64,000 bases of DNA from Alistipes sp. (lineage in GTDB: Bacteria > Bacteroidota > Bacteroidia > Bacteroidales > Rikenellaceae): assembly GCA_017935185.1 (NCBI GenBank), contig JAGBIC010000021.1, positions 1 through 64,000 of the forward strand. The letters are read 5' to 3'. Below, in pieces: positions 17,580 through 26,375 of the stretch. The position numbers were made by a program, and so were the translations under genes. Within the stretch, counting starts at the first letter, position 1. Each line of letters starts with the position of its first letter. The notes under the pieces were generated by a model. That model was not told where the DNA came from, did not search any database, and was given only the letters and a program-made list of their open reading frames with translations.

Positions 17580-17596
17580 GCTTATGCAAATTTGCT

Positions 17597-18913
17597 TTAT
17601 TTGCCCATGTAAGACTTGATGTAGTGGTGGTGAGAACCGTAGCGCTCAAATGCTGCACGATCCAACTCCTCCTGTGCAGAGGGGTGTGCAACAGAGATAA
17701 GCAAACGTGCGCGCTCCTGAAGGCTCTTGCCATAGAGATCTACTGCACCATTCTCGGTAACAAACCAGTGCATATGGCTACGGGTAGTTACTACACCGGC
17801 ACCGGGCATAAGTGCGTCGCAAATCTTCGATACGCCCTTGTTGGTGATTGAGGGCATAGCGATGATAGCCTTACCACCCTTTGAGAGTGATGCACCATAG
17901 ATGAAGTCAACCTGACCACCTACGCCAGAGTAGAACTTGCGGCCCAATGAATCGGCGCAAACCTGACCTGTGAGGTCTACCTGCAAAGCCGAGTTGATGG
18001 CTGTAACCTTGTCATTCTTCGCGATTACATAAGGATCGTTGGTGTAGCCCACGTCCATCATCAATACTGCGGGGTTGTCATCGATGAAGTTGTAAACATC
18101 CTGTGAACCCATAAGGAAGGTTGAAACCATCTTACCCTTGTCGATATTCTTTGCCTCGCCATTGATAACACCTGCGCGTACCAGAGGCAAAACGCCGTCG
18201 GCAAACATCTCGGTATGGATACCCAAGTTCTTGTGGCCGCCCAACTGTGCCAAAACGGCGTTGGGAATAGCACCGATACCCATCTGGAGTGTAGCACCAT
18301 CCTCGATGAGCTCTGCACAGTACTTACCAATCTTAACCTCAACCTCGTTGGGCTCGGTGAAGTGAGCCTCCTCAAGGGGCTGGTCGTCCTCAACGAAGAG
18401 GTCGATCTTTGAGGCGGGAATCATAGCATCACCAAATGCGCGGGGAACATATTTGTTTACCACAGCAATAACGGTGTCGGCACACTCTACAGCTGCCAAA
18501 GTAGCATCAACTGATGTTCCGAGTGATACATAACCGTGCTTATCGGGACGAGATACCTGAATCATTGCAACATTACAGGGAACAGCGCCTGAACGATAGA
18601 GCTTCTGGGTCTCGCTCAAGAATACGGGGATATAATCGGCGTATCCTGCCTGTGTTGTCTTGCGGACGTTGCCACCCACGAAGAATGAATCGAGCTGGAA
18701 TATGCCCTCGAACTCGGCCTCTGAATAAGGCGCAGGGCCCTCGGTGTGGAGGTGGTGGATATGAACATCCTTCAACTCTCCGGCACGACCACGCTCACAC
18801 ATGGCCTTGATCAAGCACTGGGGAGCCGATGCAACAGAGCTCAAGTGCACGTGGTCACCCGATTTGATTACCTTAACAGCCTCCTCAGCTGTTGTGAATT
18901 TAATCTGTGTCAT
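17597..18913 (-). CDS. Acetyl-CoA hydrolase/CoA-transferase family (4-hydroxybutyrate or butyrate CoA-transferase-like)
   Basis: 438 residues, class I CoA-transferase of the Cat1/4-hydroxybutyrate CoA-transferase group. It swaps CoA between acyl-CoA and a free acid such as acetate. The catalytic glutamate is E235 in LGIHTEMFADGVLPL, following the GATLQMGIGAIPNAVL stretch. SGVGGQVDFIYGASLSKGG and the HMHWFVTENGAVDLYGKS end are further family marks. Full length. It lies 44 bases downstream of infB on the same strand, and no terminator was seen between them. The natural substrate (butyrate, succinate, propionate or 4-hydroxybutyrate) cannot be decided here. Confidence 0.88.
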   Translation of the reverse strand: MTQIKFTTAEEAVKVIKSGDHVHLSSVASAPQCLIKAMCERGRAGELKDVHIHHLHTEGPAPYSEAEFEGIFQLDSFFVGGNVRKTTQAGYADYIPVFLSETQKLYRSGAVPCNVAMIQVSRPDKHGYVSLGTSVDATLAAVECADTVIAVVNKYVPRAFGDAMIPASKIDLFVEDDQPLEEAHFTEPNEVEVKIGKYCAELIEDGATLQMGIGAIPNAVLAQLGGHKNLGIHTEMFADGVLPLVRAGVINGEAKNIDKGKMVSTFLMGSQDVYNFIDDNPAVLMMDVGYTNDPYVIAKNDKVTAINSALQVDLTGQVCADSLGRKFYSGVGGQVDFIYGASLSKGGKAIIAMPSITNKGVSKICDALMPGAGVVTTRSHMHWFVTENGAVDLYGKSLQERARLLISVAHPSAQEELDRAAFERYGSHHHYIKSYMGK

Positions 18914-18957
18914 TTTTCGATTTTTAAATTTATAAGTTTGTAATTTGTAGTCTTCAA

Positions 18958-21708
18958 CTATTTGCGTTTAACCTCTACCTGCTCGTAACCCTCGATGATG
19001 TCGCCAACCCTGATGTCGTTGTACGACTCGATGTTTAGACCGCAATCCTGTCCTACGGTTACCTCCTTCACGTCATCCTTGAAGCGGCGAAGTGAGCCGA
19101 GCTTACCTGTGTAGATTACGATACCGTCGCGGATTACACGGATGGGGGTGTTGCGCTGAAGCTTGCCCTCGCGCACGATACAGCCTGCCACGGTACCCAC
19201 TTTCGAGATTTTGAAAGTCTCCATAACCTCGATTGAGCAGGTGATAACCTCCTTCATCACAGGCTCCAGCATACCCTCGATAGCATCCTTGATGTCGTTC
19301 ACAGCATCGTAGATGATAGAGTAGAGGCGAATCTCGATCTCCTCCTTCTCGGCTGTCTTGCGCGCAGCGGCCGAGGGGCGAACTTGGAATCCGACGATGA
19401 TGGCGTTTGAAGCGGTAGCGAGCAGAACGTCCGACTCTGAAATCTGACCCACGGCGGCGTGGATAACGTTCACCTGAACAGTCTCCTTCGAGAGCTTGAT
19501 TAGTGATCCCGACATAGCCTCAACCGAGCCGTCCACGTCACCCTTAACGATGATGTTAAGCTCCTTGAACGAGCCGATAGCGATACGACGACCAATCTCG
19601 TCGAGGGTGATATGCTTCTGGGTCATGATGCCCTGCATGCGCTGCAACTGCTCGCGCTTGTTGGCAATCTCGCGAGCCGAACGGTCATCCTCCATTACAT
19701 TGAAGCTGTCACCAGCCTGGGGCGCACCGTTTAGACCAAGCACCTGAACGGGTGTAGAGGGGCCTGCCTCGGTTACCTTTTTACCATTCTCGTCGAACAT
19801 GGCCTTTACACGGCCTGTGTATGTTCCCGAGAGCAATACGTCGCCGATATGCAATGTGCCGCTCTGAACCATGATTGTTGCAACGTAGCCACGACCTTTG
19901 TCCAATGTAGACTCGATTACGCTACCCTGTGCCTTCTTGTTGGGGTTGGCTTTAAGGTCGAGCATCTCGGCCTCAAGAAGCACCTTCTCCAAAAGTTTGT
20001 CGAGATTCATGCCCTTCTTTGCCGAAATATCCTGACTCTGATATTTTCCGCCCCACTCCTCAACGAGGTAGTTCATCTGGGCCAACTGCTCCTTGATATG
20101 CTCGGGGTTGGCTGCGGGTTTATCAATCTTGTTTATGGCGAATACCATAGGAACGCCAGCAGCCTGTGCGTGGTTGATAGCCTCAACGGTCTGGGGCATC
20201 ACGCTGTCGTCAGCCGATACGATGATGATGGCAACGTCGGTAATCTTCGCACCACGGGCACGCATGGCGGTAAAGGCCTCGTGACCCGGAGTATCAAGGA
20301 ATGTAACCTTCTGACCATTGTAGTTTACAGAGTATGCACCGATGTGCTGGGTGATACCTCCTGCCTCGCCTTCGATTACGTTGGTTTTACGGATGTTATC
20401 AAGCAATGAGGTCTTACCGTGGTCTACGTGACCCATTACGGTTACGATGGGCGGACGTGATACCAAATCCTCCTCGCTATCGCTCTCCTCCTCGATGGCC
20501 TCGGCAACATCAACGGTAACAAACTCGGTCTTAAAGCCGAACTCCTCGGCAACAACAACCAAAGCCTCGGCATCAAGACGCTGGTTGATAGATACCATCA
20601 ATCCCAAGTTCATGCAGGCCGAGATAACCTCCATCGGAGATACGTTCATCATGGTAGCCAACTCGCTAACGGTAACGAACTCGGTAACCTTGAGAACTGA
20701 GCGCTCCATCTCCTCGCGCTCCATCTCCTCGTTCATCTTTTCACGAATCTCCTCGCGCTTCTCCTTACGATATTTGGCACCCTTATTCTTTGCACCTTTG
20801 GCTGTCAGACGAGCCAGGGTGTCTTTAATCTGCTTTGAAACCTCCTCGTCGCTTACCTCGGGACGTACAACAGGTTTTGGCTGGTGTTTATCCTTCTTTT
20901 TGTTGCGACGACCCTCGCCGGCCTTAGGCTGGTTTTGATTTTGATTCTGGTTGTTGTGATTGGGCTGATTCTGCTGGGGCTTGTTCTTCTTGCCCTCCTG
21001 CTTTTGCTCCTTGCCTTGCTTGTTGCCCTGCTTGTTTACATCAACCTTCTCTTTGTCAAGACGCTTGCGCTTGTGCTTGCCACCCGGTACCATGCCCGAT
21101 ACATCCATTGTGCCGAGAATCTGCGGGCCGGCCAACTGTGTGTGATTGGGGCGGAATACTCCCTTGTCCTCATCTTTCTCCTTTGGAGTCTCGGGGGCTG
21201 CCTGAGGCTGTGCAACGGCTGCGGCTGGCTCTGCAATCTTCTCTTTTGTTGCAGGCTCCTCTGCCTTTGCTGGCTGCTCGACTTTTACGGGCTCTGGGAC
21301 AGGTACAGGTGCAGGTGCGGGGGCGGGCTGAAGTTTCTCGACCTTCTTCTCGCCTAAATCTATTTTACCCAATATTTTGGGCTGGGGGACTTCATCTTTT
21401 ACGTTGATGACGTTGCTTTTGATGATAACCTCCTGCTCCTCCTTTTCCTCTTTCTTGCTCTGCTCGATGGTTACGGTGGCCTGCTTGTTGAACGAGATAC
21501 GCTCGCGTATGTTGTCGCGCTCGTTGCCTGTTATGCTGCGATTTGCACCGAATTCCTTCTCAAGTATGGCATACACATCGGGTGTGACGGGCGAATTGGG
21601 CCCATCGATAGTAACACCCTTCTTGAGCAAATAGTCCATGATAGAGTTGATACCTACCTTGAACTCTTTTGCTACCTGAATGAGTCTTATCTTTTTGTTA
21701 TTGGTCAT
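18958..21708 (-). CDS. infB: Translation initiation factor IF-2
   Basis: 916 residues. This GTPase brings initiator tRNA to the 30S subunit. An N-terminal IF2_N helix bundle (1-55, [21 protein letters not shown]) is followed by a long low-complexity linker (about 80-340) with an Ala/Pro stretch near 128-140 and an Asn/Gln run near 245-261. A second IF2_N domain spans about 341-395. The G domain starts at residue 420, with the P-loop GHVDHGKT at 426-433, DTPGHEAF and NKID. Domains II-IV follow to the end. Third gene of the rimP-nusA-infB operon. Confidence 0.97.
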   Translation of the reverse strand: MTNNKKIRLIQVAKEFKVGINSIMDYLLKKGVTIDGPNSPVTPDVYAILEKEFGANRSITGNERDNIRERISFNKQATVTIEQSKKEEKEEQEVIIKSNVINVKDEVPQPKILGKIDLGEKKVEKLQPAPAPAPVPVPEPVKVEQPAKAEEPATKEKIAEPAAAVAQPQAAPETPKEKDEDKGVFRPNHTQLAGPQILGTMDVSGMVPGGKHKRKRLDKEKVDVNKQGNKQGKEQKQEGKKNKPQQNQPNHNNQNQNQNQPKAGEGRRNKKKDKHQPKPVVRPEVSDEEVSKQIKDTLARLTAKGAKNKGAKYRKEKREEIREKMNEEMEREEMERSVLKVTEFVTVSELATMMNVSPMEVISACMNLGLMVSINQRLDAEALVVVAEEFGFKTEFVTVDVAEAIEEESDSEEDLVSRPPIVTVMGHVDHGKTSLLDNIRKTNVIEGEAGGITQHIGAYSVNYNGQKVTFLDTPGHEAFTAMRARGAKITDVAIIIVSADDSVMPQTVEAINHAQAAGVPMVFAINKIDKPAANPEHIKEQLAQMNYLVEEWGGKYQSQDISAKKGMNLDKLLEKVLLEAEMLDLKANPNKKAQGSVIESTLDKGRGYVATIMVQSGTLHIGDVLLSGTYTGRVKAMFDENGKKVTEAGPSTPVQVLGLNGAPQAGDSFNVMEDDRSAREIANKREQLQRMQGIMTQKHITLDEIGRRIAIGSFKELNIIVKGDVDGSVEAMSGSLIKLSKETVQVNVIHAAVGQISESDVLLATASNAIIVGFQVRPSAAARKTAEKEEIEIRLYSIIYDAVNDIKDAIEGMLEPVMKEVITCSIEVMETFKISKVGTVAGCIVREGKLQRNTPIRVIRDGIVIYTGKLGSLRRFKDDVKEVTVGQDCGLNIESYNDIRVGDIIEGYEQVEVKRK

Positions 21709-21734
21709 GCTTGTGTGGTTAATGGTTAAACTTA

Positions 21735-22967
21735 TTATTCATCGAACTCGGCTTTCAATACCTCGATAACCTTCTCGGCCTGTTCAATCTCAAGATCAGC
21801 ACGGTTTGCAATCTCCTCAACAGGAAGCTCAAGAACACTCTTTGCAGTATCGCAGCCGGCAGCCTTAAGGGCCTCGATAATCCAAGGCTCGATTTCGTCT
21901 GCAAACTCGGTGAGTGCAACATCCTCCTCTTCGATCTCACGATATACGTCAATATCGTAGCCTGTAAGCATTTTTGAGAGGCGGATGTTCAAACCACCCT
22001 TACCAATGGCAAGCGATACCTGATCGGGCTTCAGATATACCGAAGCGGTCTTTCGCTCCTCGTCGATAGTGATGCTTGAAATCTTTGCGGGATTCAATGA
22101 ACGCTGAATCATCAATTGAATGTTTGAAGTGTAGTTCAACACATCGATATTCTCGTTGCGCAACTCCTTGACGATTGTGTAGATGCGAGAACCCTTCATT
22201 CCCACACATGCACCGATGGGGTCGATGCGGTCATCGTATGACTCAACTGCAACCTTCGCACGCTCGCCCGGGATGCGAACAATGTTCTTGATGGTGATAA
22301 GACCGTCGAAAATCTCGGGAACCTCCTGCTCGAACAGGCGCTCGAGGAACTGGTTGGCAGTACGAGAAAGAATGATTCGGGGGCGGTTGTTGTTCATCTC
22401 AACGCTCTTTACGATAGCCTTGATGGTGTCGCCCTTGCGGTAGAAGTCGTTGGGAATCTGCTCCGACTTGGGGAGTATCAACTCGTTCTCCTCGTCATCA
22501 AGCAAAAGCACCTCGCGCTTCCACACCTGATAAACCTCGCCGGTGATGATCTCGCCAACCTTCGCAGAGTATTTCTCATAAATACTTGCCTTTTCGAGGT
22601 CGAGCAGGCGTGATGCAAGATTCTGGCGGAGTGAAAGCACCGCACGGCGGCCAAACTGATTCATCTGAATCTGGTCGGCATACTCGTCGCCAACTTCGTA
22701 AGTAGAGTCGATAGCCTTTGCCTCTGAAACGGCAATCTGCATGTTGGGGTTTTCTACTGCATCATCCTCAACTACCTCACGGTTACGCCAAATCTCAAGG
22801 TCGCCCTTCTCGGGGTTGATTATGACGTCGAAGTTCTCGTCGCTATCAAACTGCTTCTGCAATGCGTGACGAAAGACATCCTCCAAGACTCCGATCATTG
22901 TAGATTTGTCGATGTTCTTCAGCTCTTTGAACTCGGCAAAGTTGCTGATCAAATTTAAGTTTTCCAT
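21735..22967 (-). CDS. nusA: Transcription termination/antitermination factor NusA
   Basis: 410 residues. The N-terminal RNA-polymerase-binding domain (1-130) is followed by an S1 RNA-binding domain (about 135-200, [20 protein letters not shown]) and two KH domains (about 235-370, with [19 protein letters not shown] and [13 protein letters not shown]). A C-terminal helical segment (365-410) follows. It binds elongating RNA polymerase and modulates pausing, termination and antitermination. It lies 34 bases after rimP and 26 bases before infB, the usual order in bacteria. Confidence 0.97.
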   Translation of the reverse strand: MENLNLISNFAEFKELKNIDKSTMIGVLEDVFRHALQKQFDSDENFDVIINPEKGDLEIWRNREVVEDDAVENPNMQIAVSEAKAIDSTYEVGDEYADQIQMNQFGRRAVLSLRQNLASRLLDLEKASIYEKYSAKVGEIITGEVYQVWKREVLLLDDEENELILPKSEQIPNDFYRKGDTIKAIVKSVEMNNNRPRIILSRTANQFLERLFEQEVPEIFDGLITIKNIVRIPGERAKVAVESYDDRIDPIGACVGMKGSRIYTIVKELRNENIDVLNYTSNIQLMIQRSLNPAKISSITIDEERKTASVYLKPDQVSLAIGKGGLNIRLSKMLTGYDIDVYREIEEEDVALTEFADEIEPWIIEALKAAGCDTAKSVLELPVEEIANRADLEIEQAEKVIEVLKAEFDE

Positions 22968-23001
22968 TGTTTTGCGTGTTTTATCTGATTTTATTTTGTT
23001 G

Positions 23002-23469
23002 CTATTTGAAGTCGAGCCACTCTTTGGTATACTTTATCTCGTCAAAGCGGTAGTTGCGAACGACATTTACCACTACCTTGCGTTTTTTACCCTCGACGGC
23101 CTGTTTCTCTTCGTACGATATGGTGATTCCCTCGTCGTTTACATCGTCGAGTTTTGCCAAAATCTTGACACCTGTGAGCAGAAGCACCTCAACAGATGAA
23201 CCGATAAGCTTACGGTATTGACGAATGTTCTTCAGCTCTGAACCGATGCCGGCAGATGCTACTGTGAGTGAAAAGTCCTCCTCATCACGATTGAACTCGG
23301 CTTCTATTGTGCGACTTAACTCTGCACAACGCTCAATAGTGACATGGCTGTCGCTATCGATAAGCAACTCAACCTCATTCATCGGTGAGCATTTGCAACT
23401 GACTGTAAAAAGATCTGTGCCGGCCAATTCACGCTCGGCAATCTCCAAGATTTTTGCGCAATCTATCAT
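23002..23469 (-). CDS. rimP: Ribosome maturation factor RimP
   Basis: 155 residues. RimP assists maturation of the 30S subunit. The N-terminal alpha/beta domain contains NEVELLIDSDSHVTIERCAELSRTIEAEF (about 31-59) and FSLTVASAGIGSELKNIRQYRKLIG, the Bacteroidota version of the family's SPGLDRPL region. A small C-terminal Sm-like barrel follows. Length is normal. First gene of the rimP-nusA-infB operon, with a well-matched promoter 66 bases upstream. Confidence 0.95.
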   Translation of the reverse strand: MIDCAKILEIAERELAGTDLFTVSCKCSPMNEVELLIDSDSHVTIERCAELSRTIEAEFNRDEEDFSLTVASAGIGSELKNIRQYRKLIGSSVEVLLLTGVKILAKLDDVNDEGITISYEEKQAVEGKKRKVVVNVVRNYRFDEIKYTKEWLDFK

Positions 23470-23495
23470 ATTAGGGTCGATTATATCTACGAAAT

Positions 23496-23516
23496 AAGGG
23501 GACTCAATGTCCCCTT
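23496..23516 (-). promoter_or_regulatory. Leader hairpin of the rimP operon
   Basis: AAGGGGAC (minus) pairs with GTCCCCTT over eight base pairs around a five-base loop, inside the predicted 5' leader. It is not followed by a T-run, so it is not a plain terminator. Its function is unknown; stability or regulation by NusA are only possibilities. Confidence 0.5.
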
Positions 23517-23534
23517 ACTCTTTGTTTTACGCTG

Positions 23535-23565
23535 CAAAAATAGTGAAAAAAAACAACAATGCAAA
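23535..23565 (-). promoter_or_regulatory. Strong promoter of rimP-nusA-infB: TTTG-N19-TATTTTTG
   Basis: On the minus strand a -33 TTTG (23565-23562) and a -7 TATTTTTG (23542-23535) are separated by exactly 19 bases, the best match to the Bacteroidota consensus in this window. Transcription should begin near 23531. Confidence 0.75.
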
Positions 23566-23605
23566 TTATTTTATATAAAATATAGGTATTAACTTTTTAT
23601 GTTTA

Positions 23606-23640
23606 GAAAAAAAAGGCGTCACGAGTGTTTTGTGACGCCT
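23606..23640 (-). terminator. Rho-independent terminator of the upstream ncRNA region
   Basis: AGGCGTCAC pairs with GTGACGCCT (23632-23640 with 23614-23622), nine base pairs, followed on the minus strand by eight T (23613-23606). It ends a minus-strand transcript just before the rimP promoter. Confidence 0.9.
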
Positions 23641-23970
23641 CGGTGGCCCGATGTTTCAAAAATCCTAATAATAAAGATGGCCGGCGCGACATCAGGGCCT
23701 GGTGAAAGAGACTCGAAAAACGAGTATTGTTCTCTATGATACAAAAAAAGCGTAGAACATACTCCTTAAAGCAGGCCATAGGATGCCCTTGACACGGAGT
23801 TGCTCTACGCCCAAGTCAGTCCTGCCACATAATAGGGCAGGACATAACATGGACTGACAACTTTTATACCGTGTCAAACACTTCTTACGAAGCTCCCTAT
23901 GTTTGCTTTAAGGTATATAGAGTTGTTTACCCTTATTATGTAAATCTATATATTCAATCAACTTGAATCT
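23641..23970 (-). ncRNA. Structured minus-strand RNA, 6S-like (6S-Flavo candidate)
   Basis: No protein frame of note fills this 330-base stretch, but the minus strand folds as a long rod. CCTTAAAGCA (23913-23904) pairs with TGCTTTAAGG (23773-23764). CATAGG (23901-23896) pairs with CCTATG (23782-23777). TTGACACGG (23877-23869) pairs with CCGTGTCAA (23797-23789). GTCAGTCC (23858-23851) pairs with GGACTGAC (23822-23815). A stem with loop near 23827-23835 closes the tip. A large internal loop between the second and third stems can form a CTTC-GTAA-GAAG hairpin. A rod with a central bubble is the layout of 6S RNA, which binds RNA polymerase. A -7 box at 23974-23981 would start it. Part of the 3' arm can instead form a terminator-like stem before seven T at 23749-23743. 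RNase P and tmRNA signatures are absent. Identity as 6S is inference from shape. Confidence 0.5.
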
Positions 23971-23973
23971 TCA

Positions 23974-23981
23974 CAAAGATA
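23974..23981 (-). promoter_or_regulatory. Putative -7 box of the ncRNA, TATCTTTG (minus strand)
   Basis: TAnnTTTG about 60 bases before the first long stem of the 6S-like RNA. No TTTG is found at the -33 spacing. Confidence 0.45.
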
Positions 23982-24116
23982 GCCAAAATTTCTTTTTCTT
24001 CTTTTCTAATACATGATATTTTTTTGCCATGCTTGAATTTTGTATAATTTTTTGTTACTTTTACCCAAGATAACCGTGCTATATTTTTTGACAACAAACC
24101 TTAAAACAATATTATT

Positions 24117-24542
24117 ATGACAGAAGAACAGATGAAATGCCTCTATTGCGGCAATAAGCAATTGCTTGATGAGTTGATGATTAAAATTGCAGATTTGGAT
24201 GTGTCAACACTCTACTTGTTCCGCGAGCAGAGTCATCCAGGCCGTTGTGTGGTTGCCTACAAAGAGCACGTGAATGAGCAGTTTGATATTCCTGAGGAGG
24301 AGTTTGTACGTTTCATGGCCGATGTCCGTCGTACTGCAATCGCAATAAAGAAGGCCTTCTCTCCTGCAAAGGTGAATTGGGGTGCATATTCCGATACACT
24401 TCGCCATGCACATTGGCACATCGTTCCCAAATATGAGGGAGAGTTCGAGTGGGGTGGTGTATTTGCCATGAACCCCAAACAGACATATCTCACCGATGAG
24501 CAGTATGCAGAGTATATCGAGAAAATTCGCCAGAATTTATAA
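24117..24542 (+). CDS. HIT-family hydrolase
   Basis: 141 residues. The histidine triad is HAHWHIVPK near residue 100, the HxHxHxx pattern of nucleotide hydrolases/transferases that act on AMP-linked substrates. A CLYCGN pair of cysteines near residue 8 may hold zinc with other residues. The typical YLFREQSHPGRCVVAYKEHVNEQF strand and loop precede it. Substrate unknown. Single gene, closed by a strong hairpin terminator. Confidence 0.88.
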   Translation: MTEEQMKCLYCGNKQLLDELMIKIADLDVSTLYLFREQSHPGRCVVAYKEHVNEQFDIPEEEFVRFMADVRRTAIAIKKAFSPAKVNWGAYSDTLRHAHWHIVPKYEGEFEWGGVFAMNPKQTYLTDEQYAEYIEKIRQNL

Positions 24543-24546
24543 TAAC

Positions 24547-24580
24547 AAAAAAGCCTTGTTCGAGCGAACAAGGCTTTTTT
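24547..24580. terminator. Bidirectional terminator between convergent genes
   Basis: AAAAAAGCCTTGTTCG (24547-24562) pairs with its complement at 24565-24580, giving T6 at the 3' end on either strand. It serves the HIT gene and the esterase gene. Confidence 0.93.
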
Positions 24581-24595
24581 GTTGAATCTCAGTTG

Positions 24596-25510
24596 CTATT
24601 TGCCAAAATTGCGTGATACAAATGGTAGGGCTGAGTAGAGTGCTGTGCGCCAATACTCCCAATTGTGAACTCCATCGCGAATACGCAATTGGTATGGAAT
24701 ATTAGCCTTGCGCATAGCTTTGATAAAGTCGATGTTGCAGTCGAACAGGAAGTCGTCATCACCGCAATCTACATACCATGCCACAGTGAGAAGAGCCTGC
24801 TTTGTTGCATCGTCGGCATTCTGCACGAACTCAACACAACTATAACGGTTGGCTGCCTCTGTCAGATACCACATCTTGGTCTTCTCTTTCGGGTTGGCTT
24901 GCGGTGCGGGCAGGTGCATGAGCGCACTCATAGCGTAGCATGCGCAATACATGTCGGAGTGGCGCTGTGCATAGGCAGTGCAGCCTCCGCCGCCCATAGA
25001 TAATCCTGCAACGGCGCGATGGGCTTTGTCGGCCTTAACACGATACTCTTTTTCGATAGTGGGCAGGAACTCCTCATAGAAGAAGCGCTCATAAGCCCAG
25101 CCCTCCATGTCAAAATAACCGTTCCAATAGCCCTCCTGAATCTTGCCGCCTGCGTTGGGCGATACAACTATCATGTCGCACACCTCACCGGCAGAACGAA
25201 GCTGATCCATAATATCCTTAAGATGTCCGAGTTCAAACCACGATGTGTTTGTGCCGTCCATGCCGTGCAACAAATAAAGGATGGGGTAGCTGCGGTCGGG
25301 GTTGTTGTCGTAGCCTGCGGGGAGGTAGATGCAATACTCGCGGTCGGCGTTGAGAATTTTGCTGTGGATTGTCTTGGTCTCAACTCGGCTGACATTGCGC
25401 ATCATGCGGGCGAATTGTTGTGCATTTGCATTTTGAGGACGATTTTGCTGCGCCCATACTCCCGATGTAGCTAACAGAATAGCCACGGTTGCTAAGATGA
25501 TTCTTTTCAT
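24596..25510 (-). CDS. Exported alpha/beta-hydrolase, esterase D family
   Basis: 304 residues. The signal peptide MKRIILATVAILLATSGVWAQ is followed by a Gln/Asn-rich stretch and a catalytic domain of the putative esterase family (feruloyl- and acetyl-ester hydrolases, ESTHER esterase D group). Marks: YLPAGYDNNPDRSYPILYLLHG, then the nucleophile S171 in AVAGLSMGGGG, an Asp in WYVDCGDDDFLF and a His in IRDGVHNWEYW near the end. Full length. It lies downstream of lpxC-lpxA but after a terminator hairpin, so it may be transcribed separately. The natural ester is unknown; plant cell-wall esters are plausible. Confidence 0.85.
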   Translation of the reverse strand: MKRIILATVAILLATSGVWAQQNRPQNANAQQFARMMRNVSRVETKTIHSKILNADREYCIYLPAGYDNNPDRSYPILYLLHGMDGTNTSWFELGHLKDIMDQLRSAGEVCDMIVVSPNAGGKIQEGYWNGYFDMEGWAYERFFYEEFLPTIEKEYRVKADKAHRAVAGLSMGGGGCTAYAQRHSDMYCACYAMSALMHLPAPQANPKEKTKMWYLTEAANRYSCVEFVQNADDATKQALLTVAWYVDCGDDDFLFDCNIDFIKAMRKANIPYQLRIRDGVHNWEYWRTALYSALPFVSRNFGK

Positions 25511-25531
25511 GGTTAATGAGGTTTTTAGGTT

Positions 25532-25562
25532 AAAAAAAAGGAGAAGATTTAAATTCCCCTCC
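25532..25562 (-). terminator. Terminator of the lpxC/fabZ-lpxA operon
   Basis: On the minus strand GGAGGGGA (25562-25555) pairs with TCTTCTCC (25547-25540), two G-T pairs, followed by eight T (25539-25532). Confidence 0.75.
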
Positions 25563-25577
25563 CTTATCGTTTAAGGT

Positions 25578-26366
25578 CTATTTTGCACTTTTTTTAACGT
25601 AAGGCTTTATGCAGCCTCGCTGCGATGAGCGAACGAAGTTGAGCAGATAATCACGTTCGGGTGATTGGGGAAGCTCGGCTTCAGCCTTGTCGCAAGCGTT
25701 AAGGTAGTTCAAATCGCTTTGGAATAAAATGCGGCATACATCATGAATTGCCATAATCTGCTCGTGTGTAAAGCCACGGCGTGACAAGCCGACTTTGTTT
25801 ATGCCGGCGTAGTGGTCATCGTTAGATGCTGTGATATATGGCGGAATATCTTTTGTTACACCCGACATGCCCTGAATCATGGCGTGGTCGCCGATGTGAA
25901 TCCACTGGTGTACGGCAGAGTGACCTCCGATTACAACCCAATCACCCACATGTACCTCTCCGGCAAGTGAAACGCTGTTCACAATTACACAGTTGCTGCC
26001 AATAACGCAGTCGTGACCAACGTGAGCGTATGCCATGATAAGGTTGTTCGAGCCGATAATGGTTGTACCTGTCGAGGCTGTACCTCGGCTGATGGTCACA
26101 CTCTCGCGAATGTCGCAATTGTCGCCGATGACGGCGGTAGTAACCTCTCCGCGGAACTTCAAATCCTGTGGAGTGCAAGCGATTGAGGCGAATGAGTGAA
26201 TTTTGCAGTTTTTGCCGATTCGTGCGCCATCATGGATGACAGCCGAAGGCCCAACCCATGTGCCATCGCCTATGACTACGTCGCCGGCGATATATGCAAA
26301 GGGTTCGACTGTTACATTTTCACCGATTTTTGCATCGGGATGAATATATGCCAAATTGCTGATCAT
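25578..26366 (-). CDS. lpxA: UDP-N-acetylglucosamine O-acyltransferase
   Basis: 262 residues. First enzyme of lipid A synthesis: it transfers a 3-hydroxyacyl chain from acyl carrier protein to UDP-GlcNAc. The left-handed beta-helix is visible as hexapeptide repeats (residues 8-190, for example AKIGEN, VVIGDG, ARIGKN). The catalytic histidine is H118 in YAHVGHDCVIGSN. A C-terminal helical domain includes GINKVGLSRRGFTHEQI. It lies nine bases after lpxC-fabZ and is co-transcribed with it. Confidence 0.96.
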   Translation of the reverse strand: MISNLAYIHPDAKIGENVTVEPFAYIAGDVVIGDGTWVGPSAVIHDGARIGKNCKIHSFASIACTPQDLKFRGEVTTAVIGDNCDIRESVTISRGTASTGTTIIGSNNLIMAYAHVGHDCVIGSNCVIVNSVSLAGEVHVGDWVVIGGHSAVHQWIHIGDHAMIQGMSGVTKDIPPYITASNDDHYAGINKVGLSRRGFTHEQIMAIHDVCRILFQSDLNYLNACDKAEAELPQSPERDYLLNFVRSSQRGCIKPYVKKSAK

Positions 26367-26375
26367 AATATGGTT

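Noticed and set aside
20447..20938. A Ser-rich plus-strand frame across infB
   Set aside because: It is opposite the Glu-rich linker and start of IF-2. Poly-Ser is the usual shadow of acidic codons.
23606..23970. RNase P RNA or tmRNA as identity of the structured RNA
   Set aside because: There is no GAGGAAAGTCC-type P4 region, no ACAGAA-type core, no tRNA-like T-loop end and no Ala-rich tag frame. A 6S-like rod fits better.
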